From Candidatus Saccharimonadota bacterium (GTDB lineage Bacteria; Patescibacteriota; Saccharimonadia; Saccharimonadales; Saccharimonadaceae): a stretch of DNA of 64,000 bases. Position numbers and translations under genes: made by a program. Positions 1-8,536 of the stretch are shown piece after piece; positions within the stretch are counted from its first letter, which is position 1; each line of letters begins with the position of its first letter. The stretch lies in assembly GCA_017460625.1 (NCBI GenBank), contig JAFUAT010000010.1, positions 1-64,000 on the forward strand, read 5' to 3'. The notes under the pieces are model-generated. The model was not told the DNA's origin, searched no databases, and worked only from the letters and a program-made list of their open reading frames with translations.

Positions 1-498
1 ATATGTAGATGTATTAAAAGTAGTAGCATCTATACCGTTTGTCGCATTGATAGAATCTAATACATCGGTAGAAGTAGAAGTATTAGACAGTTGTCTAGTA
101 TCGTCTGTACCACTGAGTGTTAATGTATAGCCAGTATAGTTGTTAGTTGATACAGTGAATTTAGCGGCGGACGTAGAATCTGTACTCGCAAATGTCCCGT
201 CCGTACTACTAACCGCAAAATCCAAACTAGCACTCGATTGGCTCGTGTCTATGGTTAACGTAGTATCAGACTCCCGCGCCGCCCCTTCCGCTACGTCCTG
301 TTTCAAAATCACCGGACAAACAAAATACCCAAGGGCAAACACCAAAATAAGTGACGCCAAAATCCCTGTCCTATATATTATATATGTATGTGATTTCGCG
401 CAAAAACGCTTCCCGAATATTTTTGCTTTCTTATTATAAGAGACTCTCACATCAAGTCCATTCTTTGTGTCTTTAACTTTATATGTGTGACCTAACAT
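1..498 (-). CDS. Membrane-anchored Ser/Thr-rich surface protein, N-terminal part (runs off the left edge)
   Basis: The reading frame is open for 166 codons from an ATG at 498 to the window edge, so only the N-terminus is visible. A basic, Lys/Arg-rich segment of about 44 residues is followed by one hydrophobic segment (about residues 45-65, containing SLILVFALGYFV). After that comes an extracytoplasmic region very rich in Ser, Thr, Asp and Asn. This is the layout of a membrane-tethered surface or adhesin-like protein of this group. No specific family is recognised. The C-terminal domains lie outside the window, so function is open. Confidence 0.7.
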   Translation of the reverse strand, partial: MLGHTYKVKDTKNGLDVRVSYNKKAKIFGKRFCAKSHTYIIYRTGILASLILVFALGYFVCPVILKQDVAEGAARESDTTLTIDTSQSSASLDFAVSSTDGTFASTDSTSAAKFTVSTNNYTGYTLTLSGTDDTRQLSNTSTSTDVLDSINATNGIDATTFNTSTY

Positions 499-552
499 AC
501 TTCTTATTATATTACAAAAAACCATAATTGCAATAGTTTTTTGTCATTTTTT

Positions 553-2565
553 TTACCACCAAGTCACATCCTTATACCCCAACTCCGTCAAAAACCTAGA
601 TGGCATCGAAAACCCATAGCTACCATAGGTGTTTCGCCGCATCGCATAAGTAAGAAACAATCTGTCCTGCGCCCGCGTCATTCCTACATACATCAGCCTA
701 CGCTCTTCTTCTAGCTCTGCTTCCGTTTCCGACCCGCGTGACGACGGAAACAGACCTTCTTCTAGCCCCACGATAAACACCACCGGGAATTCCAATCCCT
801 TCGCTGCGTGCAAAGTCATCAGCGTCACCGAATTTTTAGAGCTTTTCTCATCTGCCGCCGACATTAGCGCCGCATCCGCCACAAAATCTTCCAAAGTATC
901 ATATTCCATCGCATTACTAGACAAAACTTCCAAGTTTTTCATTCTTTCATCCGTATTTGGTGTCCCATCATCAACCAGTGTCGCAAAGTCAAATTTTTTC
1001 ACAGCCGACTTCACGATTTCACTCGGCACACTCAATCGAACACCGTCAGCATCATCAATATTGTCACCATTGCCACCATCACTACCATCCCGACTCTCCC
1101 CCCGAATTCCCCTAGCTTCTCTCAAAAACTCCGCGAGTATTCTCATACTCGCTCGTGCTTTAGCCGAAGAAAGCAGAGTGTCATAATCAATTTCTTCAAC
1201 CGGCCTTTCCGAGTCCATACTACTTACCGCCATTAGCACCTTAGAAACCGACACGCTTCCTACCCCAGACAGCACATTCCGCATCACCCTTTCAAGCGAC
1301 ACCAAATCCCTTCCATTCACTACCAGCTTCAAAATCGCAAGCACATCTTTTATCTCTTTCCGATCATAAAATCTCACCCCGCCCACGATTTTATACGGTA
1401 TATTCATTTCCATAAACGCTTTTTCAAAAGCCAAAGATTGCGCATTCGTCCGATACAGCACCGCAAAATTCGCTAGTTCCCCAAAATCTCGTTTCAAATT
1501 AATGATTTTAAGCGCCACAAAGTTCGCTTCCGCCTTATCATCCACCAACCCTTCAATCGTTACCGGCTCACCATTTTCCGCTTCCGTAAAAAGCATCTTT
1601 TTAGAACGCGTTTTATTATTATTTATCACTTTTTGCGACGCTTCCAATATGCTCCCAGTAGAGCGATAATTCTGTTCCAATTTAATTACTTTAGCGCCCG
1701 GGAAATCTTTTTCAAAATTCAAAATATTAGTAAAATCCGCCCCCCGCCAAGAATAAATCGATTGCCAATCGTCCCCCACCACCGCAATATTACGTTTTTT
1801 ATTGACCAGTAATTTCATTAACTGATACTGTACCATATTTGTATCCTGATACTCATCAATTAGAATATGCTCAAATTTTTTCTGCCATTTTTCCCGCACA
1901 ACCTTATTATTCGCAAAAAGTCTCAGCGCATAAAGCAATATATCGTCAAAATCCAGCGCATCACATTCTTTTTTCTGTCTCTCGTATTCAGAAAAAACCT
2001 TTGCAATCTGCTGCTGATTCGGATAAAACGCCTTCGCCGCGTATCCTTCCGGAGTATTTCCCTGATTTTTCTCGCTCGAAATCACCGTCTGAATCATCTT
2101 TGGTTTTAGATTCTTATTTCCATCAAGCTTCAAACTTTTGATAATTCTTTTTATCAGTGCTATCTGGTCATCCGTATCATAAATCACAAAATCGCGCTTA
2201 AGCCCCGCCGCGTCCGCTTCCATCCTTAGAATCTTCACACATATACTATGAAACGTCCCCATAAAAGGCATAAAAGACCGTGGCGGTTCGCTATCTTCAT
2301 TTTGAATTAAGCGCCAAAGCCTTAAGCGCATTTCTCCCGCCGCCTTATTTGTAAAAGTCACCGCCAAAATCTGATTTTCTCGTACCCCATGCAAAATCAA
2401 ATTTGCAATTCTATGAGTTAAAGTTCTCGTTTTTCCACTTCCCGCCCCCGCCAAAATCAAAAGTGGCCCTTCGCCCCATTCCACCGCTTCTCTTTGCATC
2501 GGGTTAAGACCATCAAAAATCACGCCCATATTTTCACTCTTACCTCGCTTTAAAGCATCATCCAT
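553..2565 (-). CDS. pcrA: UvrD/PcrA-type superfamily 1 DNA helicase
   Basis: ATP-dependent 3'-5' DNA helicase used in repair and replication-fork clearance. Visible motifs are Walker A GAGSGKT (about residues 40-46), Walker B LIDEYQDTN, motif III VVGDDWQSIYSWRGAD, QNYRS, and the C-terminal VTLMTLHAAKGLEF and RRLMYVGMTRA motifs. The length of 670 aa is slightly below the usual 720. An ATG six codons upstream is possible, but TATAAT covers codons 3-4 of that longer form, so I start at the ATG six bases after TATAAT (2565). A low-complexity Gly/Asp insert (about residue 510) looks lineage-specific. It is divergent from the next gene. The pcrA/uvrD family is certain; the exact orthology is not. 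Confidence 0.93.
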   Translation of the reverse strand: MDDALKRGKSENMGVIFDGLNPMQREAVEWGEGPLLILAGAGSGKTRTLTHRIANLILHGVRENQILAVTFTNKAAGEMRLRLWRLIQNEDSEPPRSFMPFMGTFHSICVKILRMEADAAGLKRDFVIYDTDDQIALIKRIIKSLKLDGNKNLKPKMIQTVISSEKNQGNTPEGYAAKAFYPNQQQIAKVFSEYERQKKECDALDFDDILLYALRLFANNKVVREKWQKKFEHILIDEYQDTNMVQYQLMKLLVNKKRNIAVVGDDWQSIYSWRGADFTNILNFEKDFPGAKVIKLEQNYRSTGSILEASQKVINNNKTRSKKMLFTEAENGEPVTIEGLVDDKAEANFVALKIINLKRDFGELANFAVLYRTNAQSLAFEKAFMEMNIPYKIVGGVRFYDRKEIKDVLAILKLVVNGRDLVSLERVMRNVLSGVGSVSVSKVLMAVSSMDSERPVEEIDYDTLLSSAKARASMRILAEFLREARGIRGESRDGSDGGNGDNIDDADGVRLSVPSEIVKSAVKKFDFATLVDDGTPNTDERMKNLEVLSSNAMEYDTLEDFVADAALMSAADEKSSKNSVTLMTLHAAKGLEFPVVFIVGLEEGLFPSSRGSETEAELEEERRLMYVGMTRAQDRLFLTYAMRRNTYGSYGFSMPSRFLTELGYKDVTWW

Positions 2566-2571
2566 TACACC

Positions 2572-2577
2572 ATTATA
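2572..2577 (-). promoter_or_regulatory. -10 box of pcrA, leaderless arrangement
   Basis: TATAAT lies six bases before the ATG at 2565. Transcription would start at about the A of the start codon, leaving no room for a ribosome binding site. Confidence 0.75.
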
Positions 2578-2612
2578 CCACATTTACTCTTTACAAAATA
2601 TTCACCTGGTGA

Positions 2613-2618
2613 TATAAT
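2613..2618 (+). promoter_or_regulatory. -10 box of the XRE-MurA gene, leaderless arrangement
   Basis: TATAAT preceded by TG and one base (extended -10) lies six bases before the ATG at 2625. Confidence 0.75.
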
Positions 2619-2624
2619 CGAACA

Positions 2625-4175
2625 ATGAAACGGTCAAAAACATATCAAGAAGTCATCGGCGAAACCATCGAGCAAATGCGCACAGATAAAGGCTGGACTC
2701 AAGAAGAGTTGGCCAGTGCTACCGGCACCAGTCAGTCCGCCATCCATCGGATTGAAAAAGGCGGTCAGAACATTTCCCTCGAAATGGTCAAAAAACTTTC
2801 CGAAGCTCTCGGCAACCAAATTCTCTCTATAAACGATTCCGTATCTCAGAGTTTTCGTATTCGTGGCGGCAAAGAACTTAGTGGCGAAATCACTATCAAC
2901 ACATCCAAAAACGCCGCCGTCGGTCTCCTTATGGCCGCGCTTTTAAATTCCGGTCGCACTGTTCTTCACCGAGTTGCTAGAATCGAAGAAGTCTTTCGCA
3001 TTATTGAAGTTTTAGAGTCAATAGGTGTTAAATGTCACTGGCAAAACCGTCATCGCGACCTAGAAATTATATCACCACGCGAATTAAAACTAGACGAAAT
3101 GGATGTCGAAGCCGCCCGCAAAACTCGCTCCGTCATCATGCTTCTTGGCCCTTTGCTCCACCGTTATAAAGAATTTCAACTTCCATACGCCGGCGGTTGT
3201 TCACTTGGCGTTCGCACTATCGAGCCACACTTAAAAGCCCTTGAATCTTTTGGTCTCAAAGTTGATGCCGAGTCAAACAGCGGCTTTTATCAAGTAAAAG
3301 TAAACCAGCACACTCTCAAAAAATACGAAGACCGTTATATCGTCTTGGTTGAGCGCGGTGATACCGTCACCGAAAACGTTTTAATGGCCGCCGCTCTGAG
3401 TCCTGGCCGCACCACTATTGTCGGCGCATCCCCAAATTACATGGTTCAAGATATGTGTTTCTTTCTAGAAAAGCTAGGCGTCAAAATTTCCGGCATTGGC
3501 ACCACTACTCTTGTCGTACGCGGTCGCTCCACTATCGATACAGACGTAGAATACAATTTATCCGAAGACCCTATCGAAGCCATGAGTTTCATTGCCGCCG
3601 CTTATGCCACCCATTCAGAAATTACCATCCGCCGCGCCCCAATCGAATTTCTAGAAATCGAACTAGAAATACTAAAATCCATGAATGCTCGTTTTAGAAA
3701 ATCCGAAGAATATCTAGCAGCAAACGGCCGCACCCGTCTAGTCGATTTAAAAATCTTAAAATCCGACCTAGTCGCTCCAGTTGATAAAATCCACCCCATG
3801 CCATTCCCCGGTTTAAATATCGATAATCTCCCGTTCTTTTCTGTCATTGCCGCCGTCGCCGAAGGCCGCACCATGATTCACGACTGGGTATTCGAAAATC
3901 GTGCCATCTACACCACAGAGCTTGCTAATTTGAACGTAAAAGTCGAACTTCTAGACGCACACCGTCTTTATGTCGAAGGCCCAACCAATTGGCGTCCAGC
4001 TGAGCTTGTTGCTCCTCAAGCTCTTCGCCCGGCCGTAGTAGTGCTCATCGGCATGCTCGCCGCTCCTGGCACGTCCATTCTAAGAAACGTCTATTCTATC
4101 AACCGCGGTTACCAAGATTTCGCCGTTCGTCTTCGCCATCTCGGTGCCGATATCGTCCCACTCACCGGCATTTAA
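2625..4175 (+). CDS. murA: XRE-family HTH domain fused to a MurA-like UDP-GlcNAc enolpyruvyl transferase
   Basis: Residues about 8-70 form a Cro/C1-type helix-turn-helix (GWTQEELASATGTSQSAIHRIEKG). Residues about 76-516 form an EPSP-synthase fold of MurA type. MurA adds enolpyruvate from PEP to UDP-GlcNAc in the first committed step of peptidoglycan synthesis. The Lys-Asn pair of the substrate site is present (SKNAA, K95-N96). The catalytic cysteine loop is present as GGCSLGVR (C192). An Asp (NIDNLP) and a distal Arg (INRGYQDF) match family positions. The fusion has a DNA-binding domain where normal MurA (about 420 aa) has none. It could be an enzyme that also regulates transcription, or a regulator that senses UDP-GlcNAc. 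The start is fixed by a leaderless -10. Confidence 0.85.
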   Translation: MKRSKTYQEVIGETIEQMRTDKGWTQEELASATGTSQSAIHRIEKGGQNISLEMVKKLSEALGNQILSINDSVSQSFRIRGGKELSGEITINTSKNAAVGLLMAALLNSGRTVLHRVARIEEVFRIIEVLESIGVKCHWQNRHRDLEIISPRELKLDEMDVEAARKTRSVIMLLGPLLHRYKEFQLPYAGGCSLGVRTIEPHLKALESFGLKVDAESNSGFYQVKVNQHTLKKYEDRYIVLVERGDTVTENVLMAAALSPGRTTIVGASPNYMVQDMCFFLEKLGVKISGIGTTTLVVRGRSTIDTDVEYNLSEDPIEAMSFIAAAYATHSEITIRRAPIEFLEIELEILKSMNARFRKSEEYLAANGRTRLVDLKILKSDLVAPVDKIHPMPFPGLNIDNLPFFSVIAAVAEGRTMIHDWVFENRAIYTTELANLNVKVELLDAHRLYVEGPTNWRPAELVAPQALRPAVVVLIGMLAAPGTSILRNVYSINRGYQDFAVRLRHLGADIVPLTGI

Positions 4176-4225
4176 TAACTCCAGCTGCCAGCATCTAGCT
4201 AAAGACGAGCCTACACTTTCTATGC

Positions 4226-4231
4226 TATAAT
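4226..4231 (+). promoter_or_regulatory. -10 box of pgk, leaderless arrangement
   Basis: TATAAT with an upstream TGC (extended -10) lies six bases before the ATG at 4238. Confidence 0.8.
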
Positions 4232-4237
4232 AAAAAT

Positions 4238-5287
4238 ATGAAAACTATCAAAGATACCGATTTAAAAGACAAAACCGTTTTAGTTCGCGTGGACTACAAT
4301 GTCCCTTTAAAAGACGGTCAAATCACCGACGATTTACGTATTCGCGCCAGCCTGCCAACTCTTGAATTTTTACGTTCTCATGGCGCCAAGAAAATTGTTT
4401 TAATTTCTCATCTAGGACGCCCAGAAAAAGAAGATCCGTCGCTTTCTCTTGAGCCTGTTGCAGCCGCTCTAGATGATTTAATAAAAAATGTCGATTTTAT
4501 TTCAAAAGTCTCCGGCCCAGAAGTAACTAAAAAAGCAGAAAGCCTAAAAGACGGCGGCATTTTGCTTCTAGAAAATCTCCGATTTTTTGAAGGCGAAAAG
4601 AAAAACGACCCGGATTTCATCAAAAGCATCATTGATAGTGTGAAACCAGACCTTTACGTTCAGGATGGCTTCGCTGTCATCCACCGTGCCCACGCCTCTA
4701 CTGATGCAGTCAAAAATTTCCTACCTATTTATGCCGGCTTACTCCTAGAAAAGGAAGTTGAAAATCTCTCCTACGCTATTAAAAATCCAGAACATCCAGT
4801 TCTTTTAATCATTGGCGGTTCAAAAGTTGAAGACAAGCAGCCTCTAATCGATAAATTCGTTGACCTAGCCGACCACATACTTGTAGGTGGCAAAATCGCC
4901 GCAGACGGCTATACTTCTGAAAATCCCAAAATCATCGTAGCAAACGATTTTGATGAAGATGGTTCTGGCGCCAAGCTAGATATCGGTCCAGTTTCTACAT
5001 CTGAATTCGTCAAATACATCAACGAGGCAAAAACCATCATCTGGAATGGCTGTCTTGGCAAAGTAGAAGACCCAGCATTCTCCACCGCTTCCAGTATCGT
5101 CGCTCAAGTTATTGGCGAAAAAGAAGATATAGCATCCATCATCTGTGGCGGCGACACAGCCGGTTTTGTTGAAGAATATTTAAAAGATCACGAAAATTTA
5201 CATTATTCTCTCATCTCCACTGGTGGCGGTGCCGCTCTAGAATTTTTGCTTGGCAAAGAATTACCTGGTTTAAAAGCAATAGAATAA
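4238..5287 (+). CDS. pgk: Phosphoglycerate kinase
   Basis: Makes ATP and 3-phosphoglycerate from 1,3-bisphosphoglycerate in lower glycolysis; cytoplasmic. The N-terminal signature VLVRVDYNVP, the substrate loop SHLGRPE, LLLENLRFFEGE, the hinge region GGSKVEDK and the C-terminal nucleotide loop CGGDTAGF are all present. At 349 aa it is clearly shorter than the usual 390-400, mostly through compact loops, but no key block is missing. It converges on pyk (stop to stop, about 50 bp apart). It has its own leaderless promoter. Confidence 0.95.
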   Translation: MKTIKDTDLKDKTVLVRVDYNVPLKDGQITDDLRIRASLPTLEFLRSHGAKKIVLISHLGRPEKEDPSLSLEPVAAALDDLIKNVDFISKVSGPEVTKKAESLKDGGILLLENLRFFEGEKKNDPDFIKSIIDSVKPDLYVQDGFAVIHRAHASTDAVKNFLPIYAGLLLEKEVENLSYAIKNPEHPVLLIIGGSKVEDKQPLIDKFVDLADHILVGGKIAADGYTSENPKIIVANDFDEDGSGAKLDIGPVSTSEFVKYINEAKTIIWNGCLGKVEDPAFSTASSIVAQVIGEKEDIASIICGGDTAGFVEEYLKDHENLHYSLISTGGGAALEFLLGKELPGLKAIE

Positions 5288-5340
5288 AATCCCTACTCAG
5301 AAAAATCACCTAGTTTAAAAGTAATAAAAACATATTTTAT

Positions 5341-6774
5341 CTAAATATGCCTAATTTTAATCGTATCCGTACCGTACTTATTTTTGTCGCCTGATACAAT
5401 CACCGCAAGCAAATCTTTCTTCCCTGGTTTCGTCTGCAAATATCCTGAATCTTTTAATTCTTTAGCTAGTTCCGCACCGAAGTTTTCGCTATATTTTCTT
5501 GTAAAGGCTGAATTCGCATAAATTAGAGCCAACTGGTTTGCCACTCTAGTATCTGGGGTTACAGAAATAATTGGTATATTTGGTCGTTGAGCCGCCATAG
5601 TCTTTGCCGTCGTTCCAGAAGCCGTCTGACAAATAATCACATCAGCTTCAATTTCTTCTGCGAGTCTAGCTACCGTTGCAGAAATCGCATCATAAATTGC
5701 TCTTTCTCCTTCTGGCTGCACTTTCATCGTAGCCACTCTCGAATGATTTTGTGCATACAAAATCACTTTTTTCATTTCCTTCACCGCTTCCACGGGATAT
5801 TTTCCATTTGCCGTCTCATCTGAAAGCATCACTGCATCCGCTCCCTGAATTACCGCCGTCGCAACATCAGAAACTTCCGCCCTAGTCGGCTCTGGATTTT
5901 CTACCATCGAACCCATCATCTGCGTCGCCACGATGCAAAGTTTAGCGTGCGCACGACAAAGCGCAATTAATTTTCGTTGTACTATTGGTACCACTTCCGC
6001 GCCTGCTTCTACCGCCATATCTCCGCGCGCCACCATGATACCATCTGCCGCTTCCACAATCGCTTCTAGATTTTCATCACTAGAAATCGCTTTCTTCGTT
6101 TCAATTTTTGCAATCACCTTTGCATTCGAACCAAGCGATAGCAAAATTTGTTTCAACTTTTCTATATCAGTCGCAGACTGCACAAATGAAAGTGCCACAT
6201 AATCCAAATCTTGATGAGCCCCATACTCCAAATCTTCCATATCTTTCGGCGTAATAATATCCCCGCCAAAATCCGTTTCTGGCAAATTCAAACCTTTTTT
6301 GCTCATCACAAAACCATCATTCAAAATCTTCACTTTGATAGCCGTATCAGAAACAATTTCAACGATTTCGCTTTTAATTTTTCCATCAAACATGTAAAGA
6401 GGCTCGCCCACTTTCACTTTTTCAGCTAGATTATACTGTACTGGCAAAGTCAGTCCACCATCATGTTCATAGCCTTCCGCCGCTTCAAGAATAACTTCGT
6501 CTCCATTAGAAAGATCCAAATGGTTATCAACGATCGCGCCAAGTCTGATCTTTGGTCCTTGCAAATCCTGTAAAATCGCTACACTCCGACCTTTTTTCTT
6601 TGCCGCATCCCGAATCCATTTAATCTGTTCATCACGCTCTTCACTTGTTCCATGTGAGCAATTCAACCTACAACCATTTACCCCCGCCATAATTATTTCT
6701 TCAATTTTATCTGCACCAAATACTGATGGACCAATCGTCGCTAAAATTTTTGTTCTCTTAAAAAGTTTACTCAT
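5341..6774 (-). CDS. pyk: Pyruvate kinase
   Basis: Converts PEP and ADP to pyruvate and ATP, the last step of glycolysis. The protein begins MSKLFKRTKILATIGPS and carries the family's LNCSHGT, DLQGPKIRLG, the active-site region VALSFVQSATD, the signature IAKIETKKAI and MVARGDMAVE. A C-terminal regulatory domain is present (QTASGTTAKTMAAQRP). The frame is open a further 59 codons upstream, but that stretch encodes hydrophobic nonsense over an AT-rich promoter region. I therefore start at the ATG at 6774, giving 477 aa, the normal length. Confidence 0.95.
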   Translation of the reverse strand: MSKLFKRTKILATIGPSVFGADKIEEIIMAGVNGCRLNCSHGTSEERDEQIKWIRDAAKKKGRSVAILQDLQGPKIRLGAIVDNHLDLSNGDEVILEAAEGYEHDGGLTLPVQYNLAEKVKVGEPLYMFDGKIKSEIVEIVSDTAIKVKILNDGFVMSKKGLNLPETDFGGDIITPKDMEDLEYGAHQDLDYVALSFVQSATDIEKLKQILLSLGSNAKVIAKIETKKAISSDENLEAIVEAADGIMVARGDMAVEAGAEVVPIVQRKLIALCRAHAKLCIVATQMMGSMVENPEPTRAEVSDVATAVIQGADAVMLSDETANGKYPVEAVKEMKKVILYAQNHSRVATMKVQPEGERAIYDAISATVARLAEEIEADVIICQTASGTTAKTMAAQRPNIPIISVTPDTRVANQLALIYANSAFTRKYSENFGAELAKELKDSGYLQTKPGKKDLLAVIVSGDKNKYGTDTIKIRHI

Positions 6775-6808
6775 ATAATATATATTATCATATTTATAGT
6801 TTTTATGG

Positions 6809-6814
6809 TAATAT
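6809..6814 (+). promoter_or_regulatory. -10-like box (TAATAT) of the 6821 gene
   Basis: TAATAT lies six bases before the ATG at 6821, the same spacing as the TATAAT start sites elsewhere in the window. Confidence 0.5.
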
Positions 6815-6820
6815 AACAGT

Positions 6821-7264
6821 ATGGCACCAGCAAAAATCAAAAATATAATTTTGACAATCATTGTAATCGTGATGATTGTAATGATTGGATTTTTGCTCTT
6901 TAACCTTATTGCCACACCAGAGTTTCTCATCAAAAGAGAAATCGAATCCATTTCAAAAGATTATTATGAAAAACATTTTTACGAGATGTTTCTAAGAAAT
7001 AATTCAATTTCAAAAGATTCCTTAGAAACTTCAAAAGAAGTACAAGACACGGTTTCAGAACTCCTAGAAAAACGTGTCGAACGCGGTTTTTCGCCAGTTT
7101 CATTCCGACAACTTCTTCTTTACGACGATTTAAAACACGCAGATTCCGCAAACGGCATCGCAAAATATTGCGATCTCGACAAGAGCTTTATCAAAATCTA
7201 CCCAGAATCACCTTTTAAAAGCGAGAATTATCGTATAGAATACACTTACTCTTGCAATTTTTAA
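6821..7264 (+). CDS. Small single-span membrane protein of unknown function
   Basis: 147 aa. A hydrophobic anchor at about residues 8-30 (ILTIIVIVMIVMIGFLLFNL) follows a short basic N-terminus. The rest is a soluble, Lys/Glu-rich domain with two cysteines near the end (YCDLDK and YSCNF). I do not recognise the family. It is divergent from pyk and directly upstream of tRNA-Glu. It could be an extracytoplasmic domain held at the membrane. Confidence 0.65.
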   Translation: MAPAKIKNIILTIIVIVMIVMIGFLLFNLIATPEFLIKREIESISKDYYEKHFYEMFLRNNSISKDSLETSKEVQDTVSELLEKRVERGFSPVSFRQLLLYDDLKHADSANGIAKYCDLDKSFIKIYPESPFKSENYRIEYTYSCNF

Positions 7265-7291
7265 GTTTTCTTGCTATAATAACAGAAAGCT

Positions 7292-7366
7292 GGCCTCATA
7301 GTATAATGGTTAGTACAACGGGTTTTCATCCCGTCAATGTGGGTTCAATTCCCGCTGAGGTCACCA
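7292..7366 (+). tRNA. tRNA-Glu (anticodon TTC)
   Basis: Acceptor GGCCTCA pairs with TGAGGTC. The anticodon loop TTTTCAT reads TTC. The T-loop is TTCAATT and CCA is encoded. A TATAAT box at 7275-7280 precedes it. Confidence 0.95.
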
Positions 7367-7370
7367 AACA

Positions 7371-7392
7371 CCCCATTCGGGGCTATTTTTTT
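7371..7392 (+). terminator. Terminator after tRNA-Glu
   Basis: CCCC-attc-GGGG stem followed by a T-rich run. Confidence 0.6.
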
Positions 7393-7402
7393 GCCAAAAA
7401 AA

Positions 7403-7441
7403 TGGTACACCCGGAGGGACTCGATTCGAAGAACGAGTCCC
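7403..7441 (+). repeat. Left attachment site of element 1 (tRNA-Arg 3' end copy plus inverted T-arm hairpin)
   Basis: The 22-bp tRNA-Arg tail copy (7403-7424) runs into an 8-bp inverted repeat, GGGACTCG (7416-7423) and CGAGTCCC (7434-7441). The 10-base loop holds an inner TTC-GAA-GAA stem with a GAA apex. The same design recurs at 19794 and 33016. Confidence 0.8.
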
Positions 7442-7502
7442 GCTGGATGTTTGATAGTTCTTCTGTTGGTACACCTCAAGTGCGAATGTTTACACAAAAG
7501 AA

Positions 7503-7649
7503 GTGCATAAAAACATTATACCATACCCTGTTATCCTTGGTGAACATATTGAAGAAATAAACGAAGAAATAGCACGTTGGAAGGTTATATTGTTTAATGA
7601 CTATCAGAAGTGGCGGACTGAATTAAACACTGGAGGAGAATTACATTAA
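7503..7649 (+). pseudogene. Possible C-terminal gene remnant (48 codons from GTG)
   Basis: An open stretch from a GTG at 7503 to TAA at 7649 encodes a composition typical of real protein (for example EHIEEINEEIARWK and YQKWRTELNTGGELH). It has no convincing ribosome binding site or -10 box. The frame is open only from just inside the left attachment site. It may be a truncated gene end carried by the element or a very small protein. No family recognised. Confidence 0.3.
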
Positions 7650-7666
7650 AGCAAACTAGGGCAAAA

Positions 7667-7714
7667 GCAAGGGCTGGTTGCGGCTCGCCACAAAGCAAGC
7701 AACCAAGCCCTTGC
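7667..7714. terminator. Long inverted repeat, probable terminator
   Basis: GCAAGGGCTGGTTGC (7667-7681) pairs with GCAACCAAGCCCTTGC (7699-7714), followed by T-rich sequence. It sits between the remnant and the convergent DUF1828 gene. Confidence 0.6.
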
Positions 7715-7762
7715 GTTCTTTGATGTTCTTTTTTCTTTGCTTCTTTCTTTTTGTGGAAAAAT

Positions 7763-8536
7763 CTAAATGGTTATTAGTGTTTTTGCAAACTCGTTGCGCT
7801 TACTCCATGGTATATGTTTGACTTCATATTGGTTTAACGCTTTTTCTGCGTCGCTAGATATATCTCCATATTCATCATTATACATTACTATCTGTTCACT
7901 TTTATTTAGACGAATTGCAGAAATGTCAGAAAAAGCAAAAACTATTGCTAATACTTGGTCTTTTGTAGCTTTGTTTATAGTCTTTATTAATCTTTCTGGA
8001 CTTTTTGCGGTTTTGGGGAGGATAAAATCAATATTGTGGTCATAGCCAGTTTTTCCAGCGATTTTTACATCAGGAACAAAGGTAATATCTTTTGCGGTGA
8101 AAAAAGTCGAAACGTCTTCTTTGAAGAATGAATAGGTGTTTTCTTGCGACATCATATACATATCATTTATTGCCAATATTGCCTGAATCATAGCATGTTT
8201 TTTCTTTGGTAAATCGCCAGTATGTGGAACCTCTACATAAATGCTTTCCCCGTCGGTATTCACTCCAAAACCATTGAGTGTTGTCGCAATGATTTGTCTT
8301 CTTTTTGGTGTATTTGGAAAAGTGCCGGTTATCATTAAATCGGAAATAGTGTCACCGTCGTCAGTTAATAAATAATTACCATTATCGGTCTTTGTGATAT
8401 AAATGTCGATATGGTCATTATGCCTATCCATGAATGGCGTTGTTATCGCGCAATATTTTCCGTCTCTGACGTCGCGTACAAAACTATTATTTTTTATCCA
8501 TTCCGCGTATTCTTCAATTATTTTCTTGCCGTCCAT
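7763..8536 (-). CDS. DUF1828/DUF1829-type protein, partner of the upstream DUF6978 protein
   Basis: 257 aa. The N-terminal half has the DUF1828 look, with a conserved YLLTDDGDTISDL block (about residues 55-67). The C-terminal half resembles DUF1829 (HNIDFILP, VLAIVFAFSD). No signal peptide or membrane segment is visible. Its ATG directly abuts the stop of the upstream gene (TAAATG), so the two are translationally coupled. The biochemical function of these domains is not established to my knowledge. Occurrence as a pair on a mobile element suggests a defence, counter-defence or toxin-antitoxin-like role, which is inference. Confidence 0.75.
   Translation of the reverse strand: MDGKKIIEEYAEWIKNNSFVRDVRDGKYCAITTPFMDRHNDHIDIYITKTDNGNYLLTDDGDTISDLMITGTFPNTPKRRQIIATTLNGFGVNTDGESIYVEVPHTGDLPKKKHAMIQAILAINDMYMMSQENTYSFFKEDVSTFFTAKDITFVPDVKIAGKTGYDHNIDFILPKTAKSPERLIKTINKATKDQVLAIVFAFSDISAIRLNKSEQIVMYNDEYGDISSDAEKALNQYEVKHIPWSKRNEFAKTLITI

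Noticed and set aside
140-439. Plus-strand frame of 99 codons at the left edge
   Set aside because: It is the antisense of the surface-protein gene (1-498, minus), which has a membrane helix and an open frame to the edge.
7252-7560. 102-codon frame over tRNA-Glu
   Set aside because: It reads through the tRNA, its terminator and the attachment site; no ribosome site or -10 box fits.
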